A stretch of DNA of 64,000 bases, from the NCBI GenBank assembly GCA_027460525.1, contig JAPZAS010000015.1, positions 124,001 to 188,000 of the forward strand. Direction: 5' to 3'. Of this stretch, positions 42,658 to 51,800 are shown in pieces. The first letter of the stretch is position 1. Every line of letters starts with the position of its first letter. Below the pieces are notes generated by a model, which searched no databases, was not told the DNA's origin, and worked only from the letters and a program-made list of their open reading frames with translations. The DNA is from Candidatus Methanoperedens sp. (GTDB lineage: Archaea > Halobacteriota > Methanosarcinia > Methanosarcinales > Methanoperedenaceae). The position numbers and the translations under genes were made by a program.

Positions 42658-44054
42658 GATTTAATCGTAATCTCTGGCGTTTCATCTTCCAATTCGAGTT
42701 TTTTTGCAATATCCATCAACCCCAGCTCCTTATCCAGGTCCAAAATCAGCATTTCAAGATTGATTGCAATTCGCTTTTCTTTTTCAAATTTTTCAAGTAC
42801 TTCCAGATACCTGTTATTGACTTCCTCAAGATTTCCCTTGATAGACTTTATCGATTCCTCGTACTCGCTGATTAAGGCTGTTTTTCTTTCAAGCTCCTCC
42901 TTTAGCTCATTATTAACCCTTTCTTCCTGCCTGATTTCCTTCTCCAGACTTGAAGCTCTATCCCTTTCTTTTTCAAGAATGGTACTGATTTCCCTTAGCT
43001 CATTCTTGAATTTGTCTATTTCCTCCTGATACCTGTTATTGACTTCCTCAAGTTTTCCCTCAATAGTCTTTATCGATTCCTCATACTGGCTGATTAAGGA
43101 TGTTTTTCTTTCAATCTCTTCCTTTAGCTCATCAATTAAGGATGTTTTTCTTTCAATCTCTTCCTTTAGCTCATCATTAATCCTTTCTTCCTTCCTGAGT
43201 TCCCTTGCCAGACTTGAAGCTCTATCCCTTTCTTTTTCAAGAATGGTACTGATTTCCCTTAGCTCATTCTTGAATTTCTCTATTTCCTCCTGATACCTGT
43301 TATTGACTTCCTCAAGTTGACCCTTAAAAGTCTGTATCGATTCCTCGTACTCGCTGATTAAGGCTGTTTTTCTTTCAATCTCCTCCTTTAGTTCATTATT
43401 AACCCTTTCTTCCTTCCCGAGTTCCCTTGCCAGACTTGAAGCTCTCTTCCTTTCTTTTTCAAGAATGGTACTGATTTCCCTTATCTCATTCTTGAATTTC
43501 TCTATTTCCTCCTGATATTTGTTATGGATCCCATCGAGTTGACCCTTAAAAGTCTGTATCGATTCCTCATATTCGCTGATTAAGGCTGTTTTTCTTTCAA
43601 TCTCTTCCTTTAGTTCATTATTAACCCTTTCTTCCTTCCTGATTTCCCTTTCCAGACTTGAAGCTCTATCCCTTTCTTTTTCAAATTTTTCAATTATTTC
43701 CAGATACCTGTTATTGACTTCCTCAAGTTTTCCCTCAATAGTCTTTATCGATTCCTCATACTCGCTGATTAAGGCTGTTTTTCTTTCAATCTCTTCCTTT
43801 AGCTCATCATTAACCCTTTCTTCCTTCCCGAGTTCCCTTGCCAGACTTGAAGCTCTATCCCTTTCTTTTTCAAGAATGGTACTGATTTCCCTTATCTCAT
43901 TCTTGAATTTCTCTATTTCCTCCTGATTCTTGCCTGGAATGACTGTTTCTTTGCTGCGCTCCCCAAGCTCCTTAATGATTTCATGCTGCTTCTCAACCAG
44001 ATTTTCAAGTTCTGAAATCCTTTTCCACCAAAAAATACGATTAATAAAAGACAT
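42654..44054 (-). CDS. long repetitive coiled-coil protein
   Basis: A 466-residue rod-like coiled coil. It consists of about six near-identical blocks such as RKTALISEYEESIKTIEGKL, EEVNNRYQEEIEKFKNEIRE and ISTILEKERDRASSLAREL. Repeat length alternates between 63 residues (nine heptads) and 74 residues (an added 11-residue hendecad), so copies keep the coiled-coil register. No catalytic domain or signal peptide. Last gene of the HEAT-repeat operon (10 nt after 44065) and overlapping the convergent comDE stop. Confidence 0.75.
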   Translation of the reverse strand: MSFINRIFWWKRISELENLVEKQHEIIKELGERSKETVIPGKNQEEIEKFKNEIREISTILEKERDRASSLARELGKEERVNDELKEEIERKTALISEYEESIKTIEGKLEEVNNRYLEIIEKFEKERDRASSLEREIRKEERVNNELKEEIERKTALISEYEESIQTFKGQLDGIHNKYQEEIEKFKNEIREISTILEKERKRASSLARELGKEERVNNELKEEIERKTALISEYEESIQTFKGQLEEVNNRYQEEIEKFKNELREISTILEKERDRASSLARELRKEERINDELKEEIERKTSLIDELKEEIERKTSLISQYEESIKTIEGKLEEVNNRYQEEIDKFKNELREISTILEKERDRASSLEKEIRQEERVNNELKEELERKTALISEYEESIKSIKGNLEEVNNRYLEVLEKFEKEKRIAINLEMLILDLDKELGLMDIAKKLELEDETPEITIKS

Positions 44055-44064
44055 ATATTTTATA

Positions 44065-44736
44065 TTATATATTGTACTTTGATTTTATTTCTCTTAGGCT
44101 TTCTACATATTTGGGATTTTTCTTGAGGACATTAGAGATTCGACTCTGGGTATCCGTTTCCTTTTGCAAGGGCTGCTCTTTTTCCTTAATCATTTCATCT
44201 TTTTTCTTAACCTCACGACTGCTCTTGTCACTGACCAGTTTAACTCTCTCTACTCCTGTTTCGATGGTCAATCCATCAATTTTCCTGAGAATATCGAATG
44301 CCAGATGCGCAACATTATCTCTTTTATGTAGCAATGCCTTTTGTAAGTTTTTGTAATCTCCCACAATGCCATAATCAACTAAGATGTTAACAATATTTAA
44401 CGCATCTAATGCAACAACCGGGGCGGACAGCGCCTGATCGCAGAAAAAGGGATACATGGATTTCCATATATCAGCCTTTACTTCGACATTTTTCACGCCA
44501 GGAGACATTTTCCTTAGAATATCTAATGAGTTGCGGGCGACATTGATATTTTTATGGTACAAGACCTTCTGCAACCCGAGGAAGTTTCTCCCTTCCATAC
44601 CGAGATCTGCAAAAATCTTAACCTGGTTTAAAGTTTCGCGAACTACTATCTCATCCTCGGACTGCAATAAATCGTTCAGGAATGGATATATCGTCGAATT
44701 TGCTACCGATTGAATGGATTTTCCATTGAAAATCAT
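44065..44736 (-). CDS. HEAT-like repeat protein, paralogue set 1 B
   Basis: A 223-residue helical-repeat protein starting MIFNGKSIQSVANSTIYPFL with four HEAT-like units (HKNINVARNSLDILRKMSPG, HKRDNVAHLAFDILRKIDGL) and a charged C-terminal tail. It is a close paralogue of the N-terminal 150 residues of 45385-46734 and of 47468-48778, but has a different tail. Its start overlaps the upstream A gene by 4 nt. Likely a protein-binding scaffold; function unknown. Confidence 0.7.
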   Translation of the reverse strand: MIFNGKSIQSVANSTIYPFLNDLLQSEDEIVVRETLNQVKIFADLGMEGRNFLGLQKVLYHKNINVARNSLDILRKMSPGVKNVEVKADIWKSMYPFFCDQALSAPVVALDALNIVNILVDYGIVGDYKNLQKALLHKRDNVAHLAFDILRKIDGLTIETGVERVKLVSDKSSREVKKKDEMIKEKEQPLQKETDTQSRISNVLKKNPKYVESLREIKSKYNI

Positions 44737-45236
44737 GTTCTCTCGAAAACGTGTATTTCTTTCCCAACATTCATGCTTCTAATAATATCCAGTGCAAGAT
44801 AGGCAATCTGCTTATTCTTGTGTACCATCATCTGCTCCATAGCATTGAATAAAATCTCCTTGATTTCTTCGTCATTTGATAATTCACTCGTAGCATTCAT
44901 GGCATTGAGCACTATGTCGTCAGAATTGGATTTGAAGCATGTAACCAGGAATGGGATTATAGAATCTATAAGAATTTTCTTATATTCAACTGGATTGAGG
45001 GATTTTACCTTGTTCTCTGCCTCGTGTATCTGCCTCAGTACATCTAAGGAGAGATAGGCAACATCTTTATTCTTATGCTGCAAAGCACCGTTAAGAACCT
45101 GGGTTAAATCAGCCAGAGGGCTATAATAAACGAGCGCTTTTGCTGTTTTTAGAGATTCAAGTGCGAGATCGCTTTCCGAAGAATCTATACATTGTGCTAA
45201 AAGTGGCACTAAATTTTTTTCAATAAAATTGTCCAT
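44733..45236 (-). CDS. HEAT-like repeat protein, paralogue set 1 A
   Basis: A 167-residue all-helical protein (FIEKNLVPLLAQCIDSSESD, QHKNKDVAYLSLDVLRQIHE, HKNKQIAYLALDIIRSMNVG). It is about 80 percent identical by eye to the product of 46737-47234. First gene of an operon with 44065 and 42654, behind a promoter conserved at three places in this cluster. Confidence 0.7.
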   Translation of the reverse strand: MDNFIEKNLVPLLAQCIDSSESDLALESLKTAKALVYYSPLADLTQVLNGALQHKNKDVAYLSLDVLRQIHEAENKVKSLNPVEYKKILIDSIIPFLVTCFKSNSDDIVLNAMNATSELSNDEEIKEILFNAMEQMMVHKNKQIAYLALDIIRSMNVGKEIHVFERT

Positions 45237-45300
45237 CAGTCATACCTCCAATTTAATATTATAGATATTCTTTTTAAGATATAACTTTTATCATTATATG
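45237..45300 (-). promoter_or_regulatory. conserved promoter, HEAT cluster copy 1
   Basis: On the minus strand a TATA-like GTTATATCTT (about 45278-45287) is followed by AAAAAGAATATCTATAATAT and the Shine-Dalgarno GGAGGTATGACTG before the ATG. The same about 60-bp block precedes the genes at 47234 and 48778. Confidence 0.6.
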
Positions 45301-45384
45301 TATGATGAGGGGCTGAACCCCAAAAAGTGGACAGGTAGATAAGAAACATTCTTAACTGGTTATACACTAAAATGGGGTTCCCTC

Positions 45385-46734
45385 CTATTTTTTTAATACT
45401 GATAGTTCTTGCAACTTGATTTGTTCTTCGGCGCTAAGATTTAGTTCTCCAAGTTCTTTTAATCTTGCGTCGATTTTTCCAGTTTCAATTAAAAGCTCAT
45501 GTCTCTTTTTTTCTAACTCATCTACTTGATTTTTGCCTATTAGGATGTCCTTTTGAGATACAAGATCTGCTTTTTTCTGCGCTTTTTTACTGTATATTTC
45601 AAAATTTTCTGATAATTCTTTTAAATTGTTGGTGGGCAATGAGCTGTAATAGCTCTCGATTTGTCTTGATAATTTTTCAATTGATGTCTCTTTTTCATGT
45701 ATAGTAGATTCAAATTGTTCAATTCTTGTTTGATTCGCAACCATATTATTAGTTTTTGATTTAATTAGATGTAGTATTATTAAAATTATTCCAATTAAAA
45801 TACAAATAATGAATAAATAATTAATTAATCGTGCGCCAAATACACCAATTAAAAATATAATAATACCTATATATAATAAATTGTTTGATTTTGATTTATC
45901 AATATTTAATGTATCTTGCTCTTTTTTAAAGTCTGCATGAGTTTTATCTAACTCGTCCTGCAATTCATTTCTTTGATTTTCCAAAGATGTTAAATTAGAA
46001 ATAATCTCGTTTGATACTTTTTCGTACCCTAAGAATTTTTTAAGTTCATTGTCTAATGCATTGATTTTTGCATCAATGTCATTAACTTTTTGAATTTGGT
46101 TAGTTATACCTTTTAAAACTTCATTTTTGCTTTTAGAATCATTTTTGAGTTTTTTAATAGCATCATAGTTTATTTTTATTTGTGGATACTTAGTATAATA
46201 TGATTCTTTCGTGGTGATTTTTTCTTCTATTTTTACGTTCCCTGTTCTCGATTCGGTGGACAATCCTACAATTTTCCTGAGAACATCAAAGGTTAAATGC
46301 GCCACATTATTGCTTTTATGCAACAATGCTTTTTGTAAGTTCTTGTAATCTCCAACAATGCCGTAATCAACTAAGACATCAAGGATTTTTAATGATTCTA
46401 TCGCAACAACTGATGTGGATAATGCCTGATTACATAAAAAAGGATACATGGATTTCCATACATCAGTATTTACTTCAACTTCTTTCTTCGCTACGACTGT
46501 AGACATTTTCCTTAGAATATCCAGCGAGTTACGGGCAACAATGTTTTTTTTATGGTATAAGAGCTTCTGCAACCCAAGGAAGTATTTCCGTTCTACACCG
46601 AGATCCGCAAGAATCTTAATATAGTTTAAAGTTTCGCGAACTACTGTCTCATCCTCAGACTGCAGTGAGTCATTCAAAAATGGATATATAGTCGCGTCAG
46701 CTACCGATTGAATGGATTTTCCTTTGAAAATCAT
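45385..46734 (-). CDS. HEAT-like repeat protein with coiled coil and membrane hairpin, set 2 B
   Basis: A 449-residue protein. Residues 1-150 match the HEAT-like part of 44065 (MIFKGKSIQSVADATIYPFL). The rest is new: a coiled coil (about 200-290), two adjacent membrane spans (NLLYIGIIIFLIGVFGARLI, then YLFIICILIGIILIILHLI) and a second coiled coil to the end. This puts the HEAT module at the membrane. AT content rises sharply in the novel part, which suggests that segment was exchanged. It starts 2 nt after gene 46737. Confidence 0.7.
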   Translation of the reverse strand: MIFKGKSIQSVADATIYPFLNDSLQSEDETVVRETLNYIKILADLGVERKYFLGLQKLLYHKKNIVARNSLDILRKMSTVVAKKEVEVNTDVWKSMYPFLCNQALSTSVVAIESLKILDVLVDYGIVGDYKNLQKALLHKSNNVAHLTFDVLRKIVGLSTESRTGNVKIEEKITTKESYYTKYPQIKINYDAIKKLKNDSKSKNEVLKGITNQIQKVNDIDAKINALDNELKKFLGYEKVSNEIISNLTSLENQRNELQDELDKTHADFKKEQDTLNIDKSKSNNLLYIGIIIFLIGVFGARLINYLFIICILIGIILIILHLIKSKTNNMVANQTRIEQFESTIHEKETSIEKLSRQIESYYSSLPTNNLKELSENFEIYSKKAQKKADLVSQKDILIGKNQVDELEKKRHELLIETGKIDARLKELGELNLSAEEQIKLQELSVLKK

Positions 46735-46736
46735 AC

Positions 46737-47234
46737 TTACTCAAAAGCGTGAATCTCTTTCCCAACATTCATGCTTCTTATTATATCCAGCGCCAGATAG
46801 GCAATCTGCTTATTCTTGTGTAACATCATCTGCTCCACATGATTAAATAGAATCTCGTTGACTTCAGCTTCATTTGATAATACACTCGTTGCATTCATCG
46901 CATTGAGTGCTATGTCGTCGGAACTGGATTTAAAGCATGTAACCATGAATGGGATTACTGCATCTGTAAGAATTTTTGTATATTCTCCTGGGGTAAGGGG
47001 CTTTACCTTGTTCTCTGTCTCGCGTATCAGTCTCAGTATATCTAAGGAGACGTAAGCAACATCTTTATTCTTATGCTGTAACGCATTGTTAAGAACCTGG
47101 GTCAAGTCAGCCAAAGGGGTATAATAAACGAGTGCTTTTGCTGCCTTTAGAGATTCAATTGCAAGTTCATTTTCTGAAGAATTTATGCCTTGGGCTAAAA
47201 GTGGCACTAAATGTTTTTCAATAAAACTGTCCAT
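46737..47234 (-). CDS. HEAT-like repeat protein, paralogue set 2 A
   Basis: A 165-residue helical-repeat protein, close paralogue of 44733-45236 (FIEKHLVPLLAQGINSSENE, QHKNKDVAYVSLDILRLIRE). First gene of its operon, with the conserved promoter upstream. Confidence 0.7.
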   Translation of the reverse strand: MDSFIEKHLVPLLAQGINSSENELAIESLKAAKALVYYTPLADLTQVLNNALQHKNKDVAYVSLDILRLIRETENKVKPLTPGEYTKILTDAVIPFMVTCFKSSSDDIALNAMNATSVLSNEAEVNEILFNHVEQMMLHKNKQIAYLALDIIRSMNVGKEIHAFE

Positions 47235-47300
47235 CAGTCATACCTCCGAATTAATATTATAGATATTCTTTTTAAGATATAAATGTTGTCATTAAATACA
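47235..47300 (-). promoter_or_regulatory. conserved promoter, HEAT cluster copy 2
   Basis: Near-identical to 45237-45300: TTTATATCTTAAAAAGAATA (TATA about 47277-47284), TCTATAATATTAATTC and GGAGGTATGACTG before the ATG at 47234. Confidence 0.6.
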
Positions 47301-47329
47301 TGATGAATCAAATGAAATTGCCAGTAAGG

Positions 47330-47371
47330 TGCAACTGGTAGTAGCAACAGTTGTTCTTTTCTACCAGTGCA
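47330..47371. other. stem-loop between HEAT genes
   Basis: TGCAACTGGTAG (47330-47341) pairs with CTACCAGTGCA (47361-47371) with one bulged base; the loop holds a further short palindrome CAACAGTTG. It lies about 100 nt past the stop of the 47468 gene and could be a 3' structure or terminator. Confidence 0.45.
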
Positions 47372-47467
47372 AAGGTACTGAAGTGGCTTATATTTGCTTT
47401 AAGATAATTGACAGATGTATCGCGCTCGCACGGTATTTGCAAAACTTAGCTATTAAATCAGAGTGTC

Positions 47468-48778
47468 CTATAAACTTTGAGTCGGTATAATTGAACCGTA
47501 CCCGGATGTCGAGAACGAAGAATGCTTCTTATCCATTTTCCGGCGTCTAAGCTGTTCTATAAACAAGAAGGATTTTGTATGGACCTCGGGTAGAAGATCC
47601 CCTGCTGGTGTTTCTACATAATAATCTATTCCGTTCGCATACTCAGCTATCACTGAGCTGACTTCTTCACTTATCCAGCCAATTTCAACATAATATTCAA
47701 GTATATCGGCTAACTTATTTCGCCCTACCTTTTCCATAAGGAATTTGGCCCAATTCAATAGAATAACGGAAGTCTCGGGTGTATTATCCAGCGAAGGCAC
47801 CCTTACTTCTTGATCTTTGCTGTATTGGGAATCTTCTGCTGTTTTCTGCGTAAATTGCGGAACAGGAGAAATTCCGGACTTTGATATATGCTCTGGCTTG
47901 ATGCGTTCCAAAACTTGCCCCGCAACTTTTTCAGCCAGAGCATTTTCATTTGCAATATTTGAATTTATTAATTTTTTTAATTCCTCTATGCCTTCTTCAA
48001 GGGCTTTGAATTTGTTATCGTAATCCTGTGTCAGATTTGACGGTGCCTCCGGGATTTTCTGACCAAGCGCCTCGACCTTTTTCTCGATATCTGTCAGCTT
48101 TTCAGCTACAAATTTTTCAGCCAGAGCATTTTCACTTACAATATTTGAATCCATTAATTTTCTTAATTCCTCTATGCCTTCTTCAAGGGCTTTGAATTTA
48201 TTATCGTAATCCTGTGTCAGATTTGATGGTACCTCCGGGATTTTCTGACCCAGCTCCTCGACCTTTTTCTCGATATCTGTCAGCTTTTCAGATACCATAT
48301 CTTCGTTCTTTAGAAAACTTAAAACCCGGCTCTGGAGATTTTTCTCGTTTTGCACAAGCTGCTCAATTTTCAATTGTTGATCTTTTGTTGGTAGCACGTT
48401 CTCCATGCTCTCTACCCCACTTTCAGCACTAACTATTTCTGCTCCCTCTATTCTTGTTTCTCTGGTCAATCCTTTAATTTTTCTTAAAACATCCAAAGCC
48501 AAACGCGCAACCTCATCGCTGTTATGCAGCAATACTTTCTGTAAGTTTTTATAATCTCCAACAATGCCATAATCAATTAAGACGTCAAGAATTTTTAATG
48601 ATTCTATTGCAACAACTGGCGTGGATAATGCCTGATCGCAAAAAAAAGGATACATGGATCTCCATACATCAGCTTTTCCTTCTACAACAGGTTCATCCTT
48701 TCGCTGTATTAACTTATTCAGAAATTTATTCTCTACCGATCTGATGGATTTTCCACTGAAAACCATACTCTCCATCAA
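47468..48778 (-). CDS. HEAT-like/coiled-coil protein, set 3 (A gene lost)
   Basis: A 436-residue protein. Residues 1-110 are a shortened HEAT-like module (MVFSGKSIRSVENKFLN, VDVLIDYGIVGDYKNLQKVL-like units), followed by a repeated coiled-coil block (VSEKLTDIEKKVEELGQKIP and its copy about 60 residues later) and a C-terminal helical domain (about 350-410) with LLNWAKFLMEKVGRNKLADI. The conserved promoter and Shine-Dalgarno of the A genes lie directly in front of it, and its start reads like an A-gene start joined to a B gene, so the A gene was probably deleted. Confidence 0.68.
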   Translation of the reverse strand: MMESMVFSGKSIRSVENKFLNKLIQRKDEPVVEGKADVWRSMYPFFCDQALSTPVVAIESLKILDVLIDYGIVGDYKNLQKVLLHNSDEVARLALDVLRKIKGLTRETRIEGAEIVSAESGVESMENVLPTKDQQLKIEQLVQNEKNLQSRVLSFLKNEDMVSEKLTDIEKKVEELGQKIPEVPSNLTQDYDNKFKALEEGIEELRKLMDSNIVSENALAEKFVAEKLTDIEKKVEALGQKIPEAPSNLTQDYDNKFKALEEGIEELKKLINSNIANENALAEKVAGQVLERIKPEHISKSGISPVPQFTQKTAEDSQYSKDQEVRVPSLDNTPETSVILLNWAKFLMEKVGRNKLADILEYYVEIGWISEEVSSVIAEYANGIDYYVETPAGDLLPEVHTKSFLFIEQLRRRKMDKKHSSFSTSGYGSIIPTQSL

Positions 48779-48842
48779 TTTAAACCTCCGAATTAATATT
48801 ATAGATATCCTTTTAAGATATAAATTTTATCATTAAACACTG
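48779..48842 (-). promoter_or_regulatory. conserved promoter, HEAT cluster copy 3
   Basis: On the minus strand AATTTATATCTTAAAAGGAT (TATA about 48818-48826), ATCTATAATATTAATTC and GGAGGTTTAAATTG. It matches the other two blocks with minor changes. Confidence 0.6.
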
Positions 48843-48859
48843 GATAAATTTAAGACCAT

Positions 48860-51800
48860 TCATACAGAGTCTTCATCCGATTGCCTGCTTCCATGGATTA
48901 TCTCTCTTGCTTTATCATATGCCTTTGCTGCCTCTTCGTATTTCCCTAATTCATAGAGGGCAAAACCTTTGTTATTCCAAGCATCGGCATATTCTGGATT
49001 TATCTCTATAGCCTTATCATAAGATTTTATTGCCTCATCGTATTTCCCTATCTCCTGAAGCTCAGTGCCTTTGTCATACCATACATCGGCATTCTCTGGC
49101 TTTATCCCAACCGCTTCATAAACTTTAATTGCCTTTTTTTGATATTTACTTAATTTATAAAGGGCAAGGCTGATAAGTATCAAAGCAACTAATGCATACA
49201 TCCACAGTCTGGATACCCGTTCTATCGCCAACTGTTTTATTAGCTTTTGGATCGGAGCCTCTGTTATTGGAGTTTCGCCTGCCTGACCTGTGGCAGATGG
49301 ATTAAGGGGAACGGCAACTATTGCAAAAGGCGAGAATGAGCTGGTTTTTGAATAATAATATACGAATGTTTCATCACTGCTCGTTGGCTGAGTATCCAGC
49401 GAGCTCCACCTGCTTCCGTCCCATCTAAGAAGTCTTATATTATTCTCCTCAAGGTTATTCTGCGCAAGCCAGCCGCGATCGACTTTAAATCCTATGAATG
49501 CGTCTATGATGCTGTCGGGACTATCGAGCTTCGTTGCACCTGTCCAGATATTGGCATATTTATAAACAATTCCTGAGGGCGGTGTCATTCCTTCTGTGTT
49601 TGATAAATTTTTGAGCGTTTCTACTCTTATGCTTGTAATTCCAAAGTTCTTTGCCGGAGTTATTAACACTTCAGAAATTACAAGGTTTGGGGTAGTGAAT
49701 ATATAAGAGGCAGGAACATTTGCTCCTAAGTATTGTTCCGCAATCTCAAACGACTCAATGTTTACGGGCGGTTCCGTGGAAATTACGCCTGTGCCGCCTC
49801 CGCCGCCGCCACCTCCGCCTCTAACAAATCCCGGCACTGGAGTGGGTGCCGGAGTTGGTGCTGGGGTTGGTGCGGCAGTCACGTTCCACATCCACACCTG
49901 TGAAACAACACCATTGGAATTGGTTGCAGTGGCAGTTATGTTCCACACGCCAAGGATTGCAATGGTGCGGGTATAACTGGCATCGGTCACACTCATATTG
50001 GTCTGAACCTGCGTCCCGTTGATATACCAGGTTACGTTCACGATCTGGTTTACGGTGATGTTGAAGATTCGAGTTGCACCCATCATATCATTTACAGGCG
50101 ACGCCGGGGCAAAACTGGTTATATTAGGTGCTCCTGTCGGTGCTGCTGTCACGTTCCATATCCACACCTGTGATACAACGCCATTGGTATTGGTTGCTGT
50201 GGCTGTTATGTTCCATACGCCAAGGACACTGGTGTTGGTATAACCGGCATCGGTCACACTCGTATTGGTCTGAACCTGGCTCCCGTTGATATACCAGGTT
50301 ACGTTCACGATCTGGTTTACGGTGATGTTGAAGGTTCGAGTTGCACCCACGATATCAGTTACAGGCGAAGACGGGGCAAAACTGGTTATATTAGGTGCTC
50401 CTGTCGGAGCTTCTGTGACATTCCATATCCACACCTGTGATACAACACCATTGGTATTGGTTGCTGTGGCTGTTATGTTCCATACGCCAAGGACTGCACT
50501 GGTGTTGGCATAACCGGCATCGGTTACACTCGTATTGGTCTGAACCTGTGTTCCATTGATATACCAGGTTACGTTCACGATCTGGTTTACAGTTATGGTG
50601 AATGTTCGAGTTGCACCCACGATATCATTTGCTAGCGAAGATGGAGCAAACCCTGTGATTACCGGTGATATGGTTGGCGTTGGAGTTGGGGTGGGTGCTG
50701 GAGAGGGTGTTGGAGTAGGTGTTGGAGTTGGGGTGGGTGGTGGAGAAGTAACATTCCAGAGCCATGTCTTTGAATCCATGCCGTTATCATTGGTTGCAAT
50801 TGCGGTTACGTTCCAGAATCCTGCGACTGCACTGGTATTGGTATAATTCGCATCGGTCACACCGATATTGGTCGAAACATTTGTTCCATTGATGTACCAG
50901 GTCACGTTCACGGTCTGGTTGGCTGTGATATTAAAGATCCTTGTCGCCCCTGCTGTATCGCTGACTGTCAATGAGGGAGCAAAGCTCGTTATGTTAGGTG
51001 CTCCCGGTGCAGTCACTGTGGTTGTGGTATTGACATAGGCGAACTTGGTTGGATCATTCTGCGATGTGGCTGTGCCATTGACCGGGAATATACCTGCAGA
51101 AGTATTGGTGACGTTAAGGGCGATGATCAGGCTCTGACCTGAACCGAGCGTGGATGTTGGAGAGGAGATGTTCAGCAATGCTACGGAGGCACTGCTGGTA
51201 TTGGTTACAAGGAGAGTATAGGTATCCGGATCAGTACCGTTATTGGTAAGATTAAGCACGTAGGTGGCATTCATGCCGGCATCGGTGCTCTTTGAAGTAA
51301 CGTTTATGCTTAAACTGACAGCCCGGACAGCACCAAGCGCTGTTGTTGTATTTACACTGGCGAACTTCGAATTGTTGCCCTGCGAGATTGCACTTACGTT
51401 CACAAGGAATGTGCCCGAGGATGTATTGGTGACGTTAAGTGCAAAGATCAGGCTCTGACCTGAACCGAGCGTGGATGTTGGGGAGGAGATGTTCAGCAAT
51501 GCTACGGAGGCATTGCTTGCGTTAGTAACAATAAGAATGTAAGAATCCGGGTTTGTGCCATTGTTTGTGAGGTTGAGCACATAAGTGGCATTCACGCCGG
51601 CATCGGTGCTCTTTGAAGTAGCGTCTATGCTTAAACTGACTGCCCGAACAGCACCAAGCGCTGTTGTGGTATTTACACTGGCAAACTTCGAATTGTTGCC
51701 CTGCGAGATTGCTGTTACGTTCACAAGGAATGTGCCCGAAGAGGTATTGGTGACGTTGAGCGAGAAGATCAAACTCGTTCCTGGTGCCAGAGTCGATGTT

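Noticed and set aside
49758-50846. Plus-strand open frames opposite the PKD-like modules
   Set aside because: Shadows of the Thr/Asn/Pro-rich sense strand of the giant gene.
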